Below are positions 44,359 through 54,683 of a DNA stretch of 64,000 nucleotides, one piece after another. The translations under genes were made by a program, and so were the position numbers. The DNA comes from Metabacillus crassostreae (GTDB taxonomy: Bacteria > Bacillota > Bacilli > Bacillales > Bacillaceae): assembly GCF_016908395.1 (NCBI RefSeq), contig NZ_JAFBDU010000003.1, positions 248,001 to 312,000 on the forward strand. Direction: 5' to 3'. A model generated the notes under the pieces. The model was not told where the DNA came from. It did no database searches and saw nothing but the letters and a program-made list of their open reading frames with translations. Numbering within the stretch: position 1 is the first letter of the stretch; every line of letters begins with the position of its first letter.

Positions 44359-44404
44359 AAAAGACCAGTACCATTAATATTAATTAAAGTCCTGGTCTTT
44401 TTAT
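44359..44404 (-). terminator. Terminator of the spoVAF-like gene
   Basis: AAAAGACCAG / CTGGTCTTTT arms around an AT loop, with T-rich tail on the minus strand. Confidence 0.78.
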
Positions 44405-44407
44405 TAG

Positions 44408-45871
44408 TTAACGATCTGGATCTTGTGGGTGTAAAAATGTTGGGCGGCGATTTTTTAAAGGCATTGGCGCTCTGAACAATACGTCGCGCATGCCTCTGTA
44501 GTTGAAAGGAATAAACGGATATAGATAAGGAACATTGAATGATTTCATTCTAGCTAGCATAATGATCCATCCTGTAATTCCGACAACAAATCCAATTACA
44601 CCTAACCATGCGGTAAATAGCAATAATACAATTCGATAAATTCGATTAGCAAGACCTAATTCATAACTTGGTGTTGCAAAGGTTCCAATTGCAGCTATCG
44701 CTAGATACAAAATGACTTCGTTTGTTAATAGACCTACCTCTACCGCAACTTGTCCAACCATTAGGGCAGCAACTAAGCCAAGTGCTGTTGCTAAAGAAGA
44801 AGGTGTATGGATGGCGGCCATTCTCAGGACATCTATTCCTAGCTCAATAAGTAAAAACTGAATAATTAAAGGAATATGTCCATGATCTTCAATACCAATA
44901 AACTCAAGTCCTGGTGGTAAAAGCTCTGGATTTTGCGCTAATAAAAACCACAAAGGTAATAGAAATAGAGATGCCCACACAGCAATGAATCTAACTAAAC
45001 GCAAATATGCGCCTACAATTGGCTTATTTCGATATTCTTCTGCATGCTGTAGGTGATGCCAAAAAGTTGTTGGTGTTATTAACGCACTTGGTGAACCGTC
45101 AACAAAAACAATGACATGACCTTCATATAAATGAGCTGCAGCTGTATCAGGTCTTTCTGTGTACCGAACAGTTGGATAAGGGTTATAATGCTGACCAGAT
45201 ATAAATTCCTCTACCGTTTTCTCACCCATTGGAAGTCCATCGGTATCGATTGCTTCAAGTGATTTTTTTAAATCTGCCACATGTGATAAATCTGCAATAT
45301 CCTCTAAATAACATACAACAACATCTGTTTTTGAGCGTCGACCAACTTGAAGATATTCCATTCGTAATGATCTGTCTCGAATTCTTCTTCTTGTTAGTGC
45401 TGTATTGAATACAATTGTTTCAACATAACCATCCCTAGATCCACGCACAACACGCTCCATATCAGGCTCCTGAGGCCCTCTAACAGGATATGTACGAGCA
45501 TCTATTAAGATGATTTCATCTATACCATCTATAACAAGTGCAGTTGGACCTGCTAAAACAGTTTGGACAACAACATTTAAGTCATTTGTTTTTTCAATTT
45601 CAACATATGGAATATATGTTTTGAGCAATTTTTCTAATGTATTTTCTTCTAATTGCTCAGGAGTAAGCTCTGATAAATATTTCATTAAATAGTGTAGGAT
45701 ATCATCTTTAACAAATCCATCTACCATAAACAGTGCCATGTCTCGTTTTGCATATTCAACATCTAATTGAATAACATCAAAGCTTTTTTTGACACCTAAA
45801 CGTTCATTTAAGTACGTAATATTTTCCTGGAAATTTTTTGTGACCAGTTTTTTTTCGTTCTTTTCCGCCAT
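44408..45871 (-). CDS. GerA-family spore germination protein, SpoVAF-like
   Basis: 487 residues. Cytoplasmic N-terminal region (LGVKKSFDVIQLDVEYAKRDMALFMVDGF), the GerA core VVRGSRDGYVETIVFNTALTRRRIRDRSLRMEYLQVGRRSKTDV split by conserved Arg residues, PYPTVRYTERPD and five or six C-terminal helices with HTPSSLATALGLV. SpoVAF and relatives sit in the spore inner membrane and modulate germination. Here it is a single gene away from any spoVA operon, so a paralogue of SpoVAF is likely. Probably made in the forespore (sigma-G). Confidence 0.82.
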   Translation of the reverse strand: MAEKNEKKLVTKNFQENITYLNERLGVKKSFDVIQLDVEYAKRDMALFMVDGFVKDDILHYLMKYLSELTPEQLEENTLEKLLKTYIPYVEIEKTNDLNVVVQTVLAGPTALVIDGIDEIILIDARTYPVRGPQEPDMERVVRGSRDGYVETIVFNTALTRRRIRDRSLRMEYLQVGRRSKTDVVVCYLEDIADLSHVADLKKSLEAIDTDGLPMGEKTVEEFISGQHYNPYPTVRYTERPDTAAAHLYEGHVIVFVDGSPSALITPTTFWHHLQHAEEYRNKPIVGAYLRLVRFIAVWASLFLLPLWFLLAQNPELLPPGLEFIGIEDHGHIPLIIQFLLIELGIDVLRMAAIHTPSSLATALGLVAALMVGQVAVEVGLLTNEVILYLAIAAIGTFATPSYELGLANRIYRIVLLLFTAWLGVIGFVVGITGWIIMLARMKSFNVPYLYPFIPFNYRGMRDVLFRAPMPLKNRRPTFLHPQDPDR

Positions 45872-46039
45872 AAGATTGCTCCATTTCGCATAACGATTTG
45901 GTATTCATCATTGACGTATTTTTGGTAAAACATACCTGTATATTTTTTATATTCACTTTCTATTTTTACCTTCTGTTCATAAATACAAAATTCACATCAT
46001 AAACTTTAGCAACCTGTCCTATCCCGGAGTTGATAATTA

Positions 46040-46915
46040 ATGAAAAAGAAATGGGTGTTTATCGTAATTTTAGCTTTTTTAACATCAGGAATTTATTATT
46101 TTTACCATGGGAATACAGCAAGGGAAAGTATTATCTTCTTTCCGATAGATGAATCTGTTACATTTGAAAAAGCAGTCACTTCATTAGAACTTGTAGGAAA
46201 CAAAGATGATGACGAATATATCGTGGAATGGGATGTACAATCCTACACAAATAAGGAAATATATTTAAGACAAGACATCTCACTATTGTTTTCGGATGGG
46301 AAATTAATCCATACATTATCGGAATGGGAAGATCAAAGTCAAAAGCTAGCTCAATTTACGAAAGTTTCAGGCGAGGATAGCAGTCATTTTGAATCAATCA
46401 GTTTACATTATGGAGAAATTCATGTTGATAATGATTTAATACGAAGTACACAATTAATGACAAGTGATCATTTATATGTAATTGACTCTGAATTCACTGA
46501 ACTATTTTCTTTTAAAAAACCTCAAACGACCGAAGAAGAGGAGTGGAAAAGTATATTAGATAAAGTAACTGAAGAGCATTTAGAATATAGCTGGAATCAA
46601 TTACTTGATCGTTATAAAATTGATCGTAATGAGTATGAAGCTATTCCGTTAGTTGACTTAATCCATTATAATACAGACCCACTATCAGGCCTTTCAGAGA
46701 CAAAAACACAAGAAGTAATAGGAAGTCTTTGGGAAGGTTTATATAAGCATTATTTTTTAGGCTTAAAAACAAAAGAAGGCAAAGTGTACCCGGCAAAAGG
46801 TAGCACAATGCCACTAGTACTTATTGCAAAAAATTCATCTCATATTATCGTTCTAACACAAACAGAAGATGGGAAACCATTTAAGTTTATTCAAAGAATC
46901 CAATTTACTGAATAA
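46040..46915 (+). CDS. Membrane-anchored protein of unknown function
   Basis: 291 residues: one N-terminal hydrophobic helix (about 4-22) acting as signal or anchor, then an acidic exported domain (VTSLELVGNKDDDEYIVEWD, SLLFSDGKLIHTLSEWEDQ). No known domain recognised. Its last 11 bp overlap the convergent gluP. Ribosome site weak (GGAG 11 bases away). It is an orphan in an otherwise conserved block. Confidence 0.6.
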   Translation: MKKKWVFIVILAFLTSGIYYFYHGNTARESIIFFPIDESVTFEKAVTSLELVGNKDDDEYIVEWDVQSYTNKEIYLRQDISLLFSDGKLIHTLSEWEDQSQKLAQFTKVSGEDSSHFESISLHYGEIHVDNDLIRSTQLMTSDHLYVIDSEFTELFSFKKPQTTEEEEWKSILDKVTEEHLEYSWNQLLDRYKIDRNEYEAIPLVDLIHYNTDPLSGLSETKTQEVIGSLWEGLYKHYFLGLKTKEGKVYPAKGSTMPLVLIAKNSSHIIVLTQTEDGKPFKFIQRIQFTE

Positions 46916-48431
46916 GTTGCTCTTTCAGTTTGTTGTATTGATCATTTGTTGAATCATACTGAAGAGCCTTATTTACCTTTTGCAGAGCTAAATCTAAATT
47001 CCCCCCTTGCGCATAAAGTACTGCAAGGTTATAGTGTGCTTCGTGAAATGTATCATCAATTTCTGTAATTTGCTCTAAATGTTTTATTGCTTCATCGTAC
47101 TTGCCTAGCTCTACCTCTACAACAGATAATTGAAATAATATGTTAGGTGAATTATTCACTTCTTTATTTGCGTTTGATAAATAGGTATATGCACTTTCAT
47201 AATCTTGCGCTTCTATAAATTCCTGAGCTCTCATTAAAGTATATTGCGGTGATTGGCTTTCGGTTTCACTCATTCCAAATTGATATAGTCCATATAACAA
47301 CCCTAATGTGACAATTACTCCAGCGATACTTAGTAATCGCTGTTTTTTCTGTGGAATTTGGACGATGAGAGCTGCTAAAAATCCACCGATTAGTCCGCCA
47401 ATATGACCTGCATTATCGATATTAGGAATAACAAAGCCTAGAGCTAAGTTAATACCAATAATGATAAAAAGATTGGAGCCCATCGTTCTAAAAAAAGCTT
47501 TTCTATTATAAATACCAATATATAACAATGCACCAAAACAGCCAAAAATGGCACCAGAAGCTCCAGCTGATACAAACGGACTAAACGCAAAGCTTGCAAT
47601 AGAGCCTGAGATACCGGCCAGAATGTATATAAACAAAAATCTTCCAGATCCATAAGCTCTTTCAACTGCCGGACCAATGTAATATAAAGCAAAGCTGTTC
47701 ATCAATAAGTGAAAAAATCCAATATGTAAGACGATTGGAGTAACAAATCTCCACCATTCACCTTCATAAATATATGGGTTAAATTTAGCACCAAATTGAA
47801 TCAAGGTTTCCGTGTTTTCACTTCCACCAGAAAATTCGAGAAGTAAAAACATGAAAATTTGTAGGATGAGAAAAATGTATGTAAAAAAGGGCTTACCATT
47901 TTGGAAAAGTTTTCTTTCTTCCTCTCGAAGCTCATTATGATGTGTAACAACTCTATTTCTTATTTCATGAGCATCCTCTAATTCTATTTTGTTCTGTTCT
48001 TGTTGATTCTTTAGAGGAACATTTAATATTTCTTCTAGTTTCTTTTTTGTGTCTTCTTCTTTTATTACTAAAGAAGAGCTTATCGTGATAGCACTCTTTT
48101 TACCAATGGTATACCCTTTAGTAAAGGCTTCAGGATAATCATCAACCGGTGGCAATGTAGACACATATATGTTCAAAATATGAAGTGGCCCTCTAATACC
48201 TTGTTTTAAAAGACTCTGAAATTTCAACCCTGCTTTTTCAATATCAATGGAAAGTGAGTTTCCCCAATCAACATCCATCCTTCTTAGTCGTACAATTGAA
48301 TATTCTTTATTCCGTACTGGTTCTAATAAGATTTCATTACCATCTTGAGACAAACCTAATATGGTAAATTTCTGATCTATGACAAGCTGCTCTATTAACG
48401 ACCAATAAAAATAATCCTGTTCATTAACCAT
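46905..48431 (-). CDS. gluP: Rhomboid intramembrane serine protease GluP
   Basis: 508 residues from ATG 48431 (GGAG seven bases upstream; the ATG at 48449 has no site). N-terminal soluble domain (1-180), six-helix rhomboid core with the catalytic Ser in GASGAIFG and His in AGHIGGLIGG, and C-terminal TPR repeats (PQYTLMRAQEFIEAQDYESA; DEAIKHLEQITEIDDTFHEA). Length and layout match B. subtilis GluP/YqgP, which degrades membrane proteins such as MgtE. A family B repeat ends 28 bp upstream of the start. Confidence 0.9.
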   Translation of the reverse strand: MVNEQDYFYWSLIEQLVIDQKFTILGLSQDGNEILLEPVRNKEYSIVRLRRMDVDWGNSLSIDIEKAGLKFQSLLKQGIRGPLHILNIYVSTLPPVDDYPEAFTKGYTIGKKSAITISSSLVIKEEDTKKKLEEILNVPLKNQQEQNKIELEDAHEIRNRVVTHHNELREEERKLFQNGKPFFTYIFLILQIFMFLLLEFSGGSENTETLIQFGAKFNPYIYEGEWWRFVTPIVLHIGFFHLLMNSFALYYIGPAVERAYGSGRFLFIYILAGISGSIASFAFSPFVSAGASGAIFGCFGALLYIGIYNRKAFFRTMGSNLFIIIGINLALGFVIPNIDNAGHIGGLIGGFLAALIVQIPQKKQRLLSIAGVIVTLGLLYGLYQFGMSETESQSPQYTLMRAQEFIEAQDYESAYTYLSNANKEVNNSPNILFQLSVVEVELGKYDEAIKHLEQITEIDDTFHEAHYNLAVLYAQGGNLDLALQKVNKALQYDSTNDQYNKLKEQLIQ

Positions 48432-48450
48432 ATAATCGCTCCGACTCATT

Positions 48451-48608
48451 TTTATTTAAGCTGTTTTCGTAATTTTGTTAATTATAATAATTGAAGAAAG
48501 CAGCACTGAATACAGTCTATTAACATCTTTTCTTAGTTGAAGAGAATCTTTATTTCAATAAACTTTTTTTAAACATTCAATAATCTTTCAGAAAAGAGCC
48601 TTTATTTA
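48451..48608. mobile_element. Repeat family B copy upstream of gluP, with 8-bp target duplication
   Basis: 142-bp element (48459-48600) in inverted orientation: on the minus strand it begins GGCTCTTTTCTGAAAGATT and ends TTACGAAAACAGCT, with internal AAGAAAAGATG. It is flanked by perfect direct repeats TTTATTTA (48451-48458 and 48601-48608). Non-coding. It separates gluP from whatever promoter lay upstream. Confidence 0.78.
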
Positions 48609-48726
48609 TTATATCAATTAGGGAAAATAAAAAGGAAGAAAAAAGCTTTGTGAAAATGTTTACCTGAAAAAATTAACCAATGGATGTCCATGATCAATAA
48701 CTTTCGATTAGGAAAGTACTAATGAA

Positions 48727-48754
48727 AAAAGCTGACAGATTATTGTCAGCTTTT
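48727..48754 (-). terminator. Terminator after the ldh-yqgO pair
   Basis: AAAAGCTGACA / TGTCAGCTTTT, 6-nt loop, then TTCATTAG on the minus strand. Confidence 0.8.
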
Positions 48755-48772
48755 AGAACTTACAACATGGAA

Positions 48773-48946
48773 TTAATGAAATGCTCTGTTCACAAATTTA
48801 TCTCTTATAAACGGAACCCTCATTGATAATTGGATAAAATATTTACGTAGCTCTGGTTGACCAAGAACATAGTTTACAATTCGGTAACGATATCTGTACA
48901 AAGCAAAAGAACCTGCTGCGAGCATGATTAATCGTCTCATTTTCAT
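48773..48946 (-). CDS. yqgO: Short basic protein, YqgO-like
   Basis: 57 residues, MKMRRLIMLAAGSFALYRYR then YRIVNYVLGQPELRKYFIQL and a basic end. Excellent AGGAGG ribosome site seven bases before ATG 48946. One short hydrophobic stretch (6-16), mostly basic: peripheral membrane protein likely. The name is by position beside gluP and is tentative. Confidence 0.65.
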   Translation of the reverse strand: MKMRRLIMLAAGSFALYRYRYRIVNYVLGQPELRKYFIQLSMRVPFIRDKFVNRAFH

Positions 48947-48982
48947 CCCTCCTACTAATAGTTTTAGTAGGTAAGTGGTTTT

Positions 48983-49927
<945 letters not shown>

Positions 49928-49970
49928 TCAACCTTTCTAAAGCTAAAATTTAATTTGTATGGTTAAGCAA

Positions 49971-50151
49971 ATTTATAAGGCTCTTTTCTGAAAGATTGCT
50001 GCTATGTAACCAATATATGCAGTAGAAACAATTTACTTTTGCATAAAGGCTACTATTTAATTTTAAAGAAAATATGCCACTAGACTTAATACAATGCTGA
50101 TTTTTTCTGGTATTTATTAGCAACAAAGTTTGAGAAAGCAGCCAATTATAA
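49971..50151. mobile_element. Repeat family B copy between ldh and the DUF92 gene
   Basis: 165-bp element (49979-50143), ends GGCTCTTTTCTGAAAGATTG and AAAGTTTGAGAAAGCAGCC (inverted, about 18 of 25 matched), internal GAAAATATGCC. Flanks ATTTATAA and AATTATAA are alike at 7 of 8 positions, probably a worn target duplication. The right flank includes the stop codon of the DUF92 gene. Confidence 0.72.
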
Positions 50152-50928
50152 AATTAAAATCGATAATAAAGTGGCAAGCATGATTGAAGAGATATTAACA
50201 GCATCATTTGTAAGGAAACTATATCTATTTAGTTTTTCCCCTTTTACACGACAATGAACCTGTTTTTCCGTAATTTTATGACAAGCTGAACAACAATATT
50301 TGATTTGAATTGTTTGACCAAGTATTGTATCAAAAACATTTCCTAAAAACCCCATAATCATAATAAAAAGGAGGAAGTATGGTGATAAAGAAAAAAGTAA
50401 AATAGATACTACACTAATAAACATCGCTCCTAATAAGCCTGCAGATGTACCCAAACTTGATACAGCACCAGACGTTCCCCGTGGTACCGTTTTTAAAGTA
50501 AATAGCATCCTAGGATCTCTTTTACTTAATGTGCCGATCTCTGAAGCCCATGTGTCTGAAGTAGCTGCCGCTAGTGATACACAAAAACCAATGAGAAACA
50601 CATCCTCAAAGTTGGGAAAGAGTATAGTAAGTAGACCAAGACTCGCAGGAATCCCACCATTTGCTAGCACTTGCACAATATCACGTTGATCACCTTTTTC
50701 GATAATATCCATTACATTTGATTTTAATTTAGCTTTATATTTGCTAGCATAGCTTGAGCTACCAAAGAAACATCCGAGAAGAACCAAACCTTGCCATGAA
50801 AATCCACTATAAATGAAAATGCCAACAAACATGGCTCCAATAGCTCCACTTAATGTTAGTGACTTTGACTTCCACGAAGACAATGAAATAAGTACGATGA
50901 AAGAACCTGCAATAATAAGATTAAGCAT
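50146..50928 (-). CDS. DUF92 integral membrane protein
   Basis: 260 residues, about seven helices, with the family motifs GAIGAMFVGIFIYSGFSWQG, ADTWASEIGTLSK-type segment (SDTWASEIGTLSKRDPRMLF), VPRGTSGAVSSLGT and a Cys pair CCSACHK near 208-214. Plant homologue VTE6 is a phytyl-phosphate kinase, so a prenyl-phosphate role is possible, unproven in Bacillus. Overlaps yqgN by 8 bp. Confidence 0.82.
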   Translation of the reverse strand: MLNLIIAGSFIVLISLSSWKSKSLTLSGAIGAMFVGIFIYSGFSWQGLVLLGCFFGSSSYASKYKAKLKSNVMDIIEKGDQRDIVQVLANGGIPASLGLLTILFPNFEDVFLIGFCVSLAAATSDTWASEIGTLSKRDPRMLFTLKTVPRGTSGAVSSLGTSAGLLGAMFISVVSILLFSLSPYFLLFIMIMGFLGNVFDTILGQTIQIKYCCSACHKITEKQVHCRVKGEKLNRYSFLTNDAVNISSIMLATLLSILIL

Positions 50929-51490
50929 TACACGTGATAACCCCGTGTTCCATAATAATTTTATCTACAGGTAGATCGTGAGCTTCTTTTGGTATACTAT
51001 CGACAATTTGACACGAAAAGGCCAAAGATATTGTTTCCTTTTTAAAATTCATTAAATAACGATCATAAAAACCTCCACCATATCCTATACGATAGCCTGA
51101 TGTATCAAAACAAATACCTGGCACTATAACTACATCAATATCTTCAGCATTAACAGCATTTGTCTCCATTATTTTCGGTTCTAGTAGTCCAAAATAAACC
51201 TTTTCTAACTGATCAAATGACTTTATGCTTCGAAACACCATTTCCTTTGTGTTAGGATCGCATTTTGGAATAACTACCGTTTTGTTTTCTTTCCATGCTT
51301 GTAGAATGATTCTATTAGTGTCTACTTCTGTTCCTCTAGAAATTGTAAGAGCGATTGTATTCGCTTGTTTCCAGCTTATCGAGGATATCAACCTATCACT
51401 TATCTCATCTGATAATTTCTTATAAGTATCTTCACTCATATCTGTGAGTTTATTTTTTATGTATGTCCGTAATTCCTGTTTGGCTTTCAA
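50921..51490 (-). CDS. yqgN: 5-formyltetrahydrofolate cyclo-ligase
   Basis: 189 residues: KQELRTYIKNKL at the start, RGTEVDT, and the substrate/ATP site DTSGYRIGYGGGFYDRYL, then DLPVDKIIMEHG. Returns 5-formyl-THF to the folate pool as 5,10-methenyl-THF using ATP. Between rpmGA and the DUF92 gene. Confidence 0.9.
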   Translation of the reverse strand: MKAKQELRTYIKNKLTDMSEDTYKKLSDEISDRLISSISWKQANTIALTISRGTEVDTNRIILQAWKENKTVVIPKCDPNTKEMVFRSIKSFDQLEKVYFGLLEPKIMETNAVNAEDIDVVIVPGICFDTSGYRIGYGGGFYDRYLMNFKKETISLAFSCQIVDSIPKEAHDLPVDKIIMEHGVITCNA

Positions 51491-51665
51491 TTATTAAAAC
51501 CTCCTTTTACACCTATTATATAAGGATTAATAAGATGAATCATTTCATTTTTATGAGTAATATCTAAAACATAACCTTAATTATGGAGATAATTGAAGAA
51601 AGTAAAGAATTGATAGAGTAAATAGGAGAGTCACACCCTACCTTGGGGAAGACAGATAATGGATC

Positions 51666-51698
51666 AAAAAAAAAAACAGTAGGAATAATATCCTACTG
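51666..51698 (-). terminator. Terminator of rpmGA
   Basis: CAGTAGGA / TCCTACTG stem, 6-nt loop, and a run of T about eleven long on the minus strand, immediately after the stop. Confidence 0.9.
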
Positions 51699-51699
51699 C

Positions 51700-51849
51700 T
51701 TACTTTGTTTCACGGTGTACAGTCATTTTTTTATCTCTTGAACAATATTTTTTAAGCTCAAGACGATCTGGGTTGTTACGTTTATTCTTTTTAGAAATAT
51801 AGTTACGTTCGCCACAATCTGTGCAAGCTAATGTAATATTCACACGCAT
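51700..51849 (-). CDS. rpmGA: 50S ribosomal protein L33
   Basis: 49 residues: [20 protein letters not shown], then [20 protein letters not shown]. Cys9, Cys12 and Cys36 are present but the fourth zinc position is Asp39, as in B. subtilis RpmGA, so this form probably does not hold zinc firmly. Absent from simple ORF lists because of its size. Confidence 0.93.
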   Translation of the reverse strand: MRVNITLACTDCGERNYISKKNKRNNPDRLELKKYCSRDKKMTVHRETK

Positions 51850-51948
51850 GTTTCTTTCCCTCCAAACATAAAAAAACTATAAAACAAATCAGACTTTAAT
51901 ATAATATCATTTTAATCCGACAAATTCCACATCTATTTTATTATATTT

Positions 51949-53139
51949 TTATTTTCCACTATTTCTGTGGAAGCTAACTGTTTTTTTATAGACATTTATA
52001 ATTTTTAAAATAAGGTTATTCCATTGATACAGTGAGGCTATAGTTTGATGTCCTTTTACGGCAATTTCATTAGCTTTATCTGGGTTATTTAAATAATATC
52101 GTAATTGTTCAGCAAGCTTCTCGACTTTTGTACTTTTTACTATTATTCCTCTATTAGGTGCTAAGACGCTCGTTAGCCCCCCTACATCGAATGAAATAAT
52201 TGGTTTTGAGTATATCATACCCTCTAATGCAATAATCCCAAATGGCTCATAAAGGCTAGGTATAATTAACATGTCACAAAATTTAAGATACACATTCCTT
52301 TCACGTTCATGTATGTAGCCTGGAAAAAATACTCTTCCGTCTAAACCTAGAGCAGAAACCTGTTGTTTTAATGACATTTCAGCAGGTCCAGCCCCTGCAA
52401 TAACAACACTAAATTCTGGAAACTCTTCATAAATTAATGAAAAAGCTTCTAATAAAAGATGAAATCCTTTTTCAGTTACTAACCTTCCCATCGCCAATAA
52501 ATATGGAGTTGACAATAATGGGTTAGTATCATCTGTTAATGTATATTTTTCAGGAATTAGTCCATTTGGAATTATCTCAATTTTTTCTGATGATGCTTCA
52601 TATTTAGCTTTCAGTAACTTTTTCATATACTCACTACAGACAATTATTTGGTCAGACTTATTTATTAGTTCGTTTTCATATGAAGTTATTTCTTCAATAA
52701 GTAAATTGAAGTCTCCTAGCTTACGTTCTTTTTCAGTAGAATGTATGGTGGTAACCAATGGTATGCCAGTATGATTCCTTAGTGCACAGCCAGCTGTTCC
52801 AGTTAGCCAGTCATGTACATGAATGAGGTCAAATGAATATTGAAGTTCTTGAAGAACAAATTGCGAAAAACGAAAATTAACATTCTTTATATATTCTAAA
52901 AAGTTCGAAGGGTTCTTTTGCCAAGGTAACAGTCTGTAAATATGAATTCCATTTTCACAACTGTATGTTTCATGATCGGTTGTTGAAAGTGTAACAACTA
53001 TATAATTTAAATGAAAGTTTGTACCGGTTTCAACTAAATCCGTAACATGCCTCCCTAACCCTCCTATCATATTTTCTCCATATTCTGTTGATAATATCAG
53101 TACTGTAAAAAGAGGAACATCATTAAACTGCTTATTCAT
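51949..53139 (-). CDS. yqgM: Family 4 glycosyltransferase YqgM
   Basis: 396 residues from ATG 53139, overlapping yqgL by 8 bp. Glycogen-synthase-like opening ILSTEYGENMIGGLGRHVTD, FDLIHVHDWLTGTAG, NGLIPEKYTL, MGRLVTEKGFHLLLEA and the E-x7-E motif EPFGIIALE. Sugar donor and target are unknown; the pairing with YqgL is conserved in Bacillus. Unrelated to the eps GT4 tandem family. Confidence 0.8.
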   Translation of the reverse strand: MNKQFNDVPLFTVLILSTEYGENMIGGLGRHVTDLVETGTNFHLNYIVVTLSTTDHETYSCENGIHIYRLLPWQKNPSNFLEYIKNVNFRFSQFVLQELQYSFDLIHVHDWLTGTAGCALRNHTGIPLVTTIHSTEKERKLGDFNLLIEEITSYENELINKSDQIIVCSEYMKKLLKAKYEASSEKIEIIPNGLIPEKYTLTDDTNPLLSTPYLLAMGRLVTEKGFHLLLEAFSLIYEEFPEFSVVIAGAGPAEMSLKQQVSALGLDGRVFFPGYIHERERNVYLKFCDMLIIPSLYEPFGIIALEGMIYSKPIISFDVGGLTSVLAPNRGIIVKSTKVEKLAEQLRYYLNNPDKANEIAVKGHQTIASLYQWNNLILKIINVYKKTVSFHRNSGK

Positions 53140-53602
53140 AAATTGTGTACCCTGAAATATTCGATTGCCAAGAATGTTCCTTTTCTTCAACCTCTAACCA
53201 TTGATAGTTTGGAGAATCTTCATTTAGTTGGCTTAGCGATCGTTTTACTTCATTAGAACTCTTAACAGTAATGCTCACATTTTGAGAATTAATAGCAATC
53301 AATTCACAATAATATAATCCTTCAGAAAGATTGAATAAGCGGATAGCATCTGCATCTTTATTTACAACAAAATCAGTACTACTCGTTTGCCTATCATTTT
53401 TACAATAAACAACTACTTTAACAAGCAGATCATTAAATTCTTCTTTAAGAATGTTTTCTAACAATACTTTAGTAGATGGCACAATGCTCCAAGATAACAC
53501 TAAATAATTTGGATAAGAAATAAGAGATAGTGTATCCACATAAACTGAAGGTTTATTTCGAAATATATATGAGCCTACTTTATTAGTTTGTTTATAATTC
53601 AT
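53132..53602 (-). CDS. yqgL: YqgL-like protein, possibly DUF4912
   Basis: 156 residues from ATG 53602 (GAGGT seven bases upstream; the frame is open to 53689 but those starts lack sites). Beta-rich: PNYLVLSWSIVPSTKVLLEN, LVKVVVYCKN, LSEGLYYCELIAINSQN. The pattern resembles DUF4912 carbohydrate-linked domains found beside GT4 enzymes. Function unknown; acidic C-terminus. Confidence 0.6.
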   Translation of the reverse strand: MNYKQTNKVGSYIFRNKPSVYVDTLSLISYPNYLVLSWSIVPSTKVLLENILKEEFNDLLVKVVVYCKNDRQTSSTDFVVNKDADAIRLFNLSEGLYYCELIAINSQNVSITVKSSNEVKRSLSQLNEDSPNYQWLEVEEKEHSWQSNISGYTIYE

Positions 53603-53778
53603 ACGACCAACCTCTTCCATCATGCTTCTTTTTATCTTAACACGGCAAAAAATTATGCAGTGGCTAAATTTTGAAAGGAAATTCGTCAAAAAACTACATT
53701 TCCTTAAATTATTGCTTCTTTATAAAGTGAATTTATGTTATAAATGTAGAGGGAAATATACTTTAGAAGGTGAAAAAA

Positions 53779-54141
53779 ATGACAATTATGATCATTATTT
53801 TATTTATTATAAGCATTGCGCTTATCGGTATATCTTATTTTCAAAGAGATAATGTAAAGGAACTAGAGCAAGAGCTTGATCATTTACAATTATCTGCCAT
53901 GCAAGAAATATACAAGCTAAAAAAGAAAATGAGAATCGTCGAAGAAGAACTACTACAAAACGATGTTCCATTAAAAGAGGAAACAGACTCCTATGAAGAA
54001 CAAGAAAATAAATCGAATACATCCCGAGTATTAGCAAAATATCGTCAAGGAATGTCATTAGAAGCAATTGCATTATCAGAGGCTTCTTCTGTTGAAGAAA
54101 TACGCCTAATTGTTGAACAAAATGAGAGGGTTTTAACATGA
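53779..54141 (+). CDS. yqzD: Membrane-anchored coiled-coil protein YqzD-like
   Basis: 120 residues from ATG 53779 (AAGGTG upstream; GTG 53770 overlaps that site). One N-terminal helix (TIMIIILFIISIALIGISYF), a coiled coil (about 25-65, NVKELEQELDHLQL), and a C-terminal AKYRQGMSLEAIALSEASS helix resembling a helix-turn-helix. Overlaps the next gene by ATGA. Named by position before yqzC and pst. Confidence 0.6.
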   Translation: MTIMIIILFIISIALIGISYFQRDNVKELEQELDHLQLSAMQEIYKLKKKMRIVEEELLQNDVPLKEETDSYEEQENKSNTSRVLAKYRQGMSLEAIALSEASSVEEIRLIVEQNERVLT

Positions 54142-54656
54142 GTAAAACAGGATTTCGCACATTTGCAGCTGGTATGATACTTTCTACCTCTGTACTTGGA
54201 GGAACATACCTTTTATCTGATAAAGAACAAGCAGCAGCTAAGGTAGAGAAGGAAGTAACTGAGGCTGATATTAAAGCATACTTAACAAATAATAATAAAA
54301 TGGCTATTGATACAGACGAATATGAAGAATTTTTGGCAACAAAAAATGCAACAGATAAAAAAGAAGACACAAAAGTAGTTGAACAACCTAAAACTGAAGA
54401 AGCTCCTAAAGAAGAAGCTCCTAAAGAAGAGGCTCCTAAAGAAGAAGAAGTAGTAAGCTATAACGTCACTATTAAAGATGGTATGACTACTAGTGAAGTA
54501 TCTGATGCATTAGAGTTAAACGGAATAATTGAATCCTCTAAGGAATTTGATCAATTTCTGATTAGCAAGAATTATCACACAAAAGTTCAGCTAGGCACGT
54601 TTGAAGTGAAAAAAGGTATGACTTTCGCACAATTGGCCGATGTTATAACAAGATAA
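54138..54656 (+). CDS. yqzC: YqzC-like protein with YceG/MltG-type domain
   Basis: 172 residues: N-terminal helix (FRTFAAGMILSTSVLGGTYL), acidic linker with three EAPKE repeats, and a C-terminal domain VTIKDGMTTSEVSDALELNG ... GTFEVKKGMTFAQLADVI that matches the LysM-like front part of MltG. The catalytic transglycosylase half is missing, so it may bind wall or protein only. Confidence 0.65.
   Translation: MSKTGFRTFAAGMILSTSVLGGTYLLSDKEQAAAKVEKEVTEADIKAYLTNNNKMAIDTDEYEEFLATKNATDKKEDTKVVEQPKTEEAPKEEAPKEEAPKEEEVVSYNVTIKDGMTTSEVSDALELNGIIESSKEFDQFLISKNYHTKVQLGTFEVKKGMTFAQLADVITR
54396..54440 (+). repeat. 15-bp coding tandem repeat x3
   Basis: Units GAAGAAGCTCCTAAA, the third with one G change, encoding Glu-Glu-Ala-Pro-Lys in the YqzC linker. 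Unit number probably varies between strains and would only change linker length. Confidence 0.85.
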
Positions 54657-54683
54657 AAAAGAATAAAGAGGCTGGAAAAACGT

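Noticed and set aside
44408-45871. Germinant receptor A subunit of a ger operon
   Set aside because: No B or C subunit genes follow, and the sequence fits the SpoVAF branch better.
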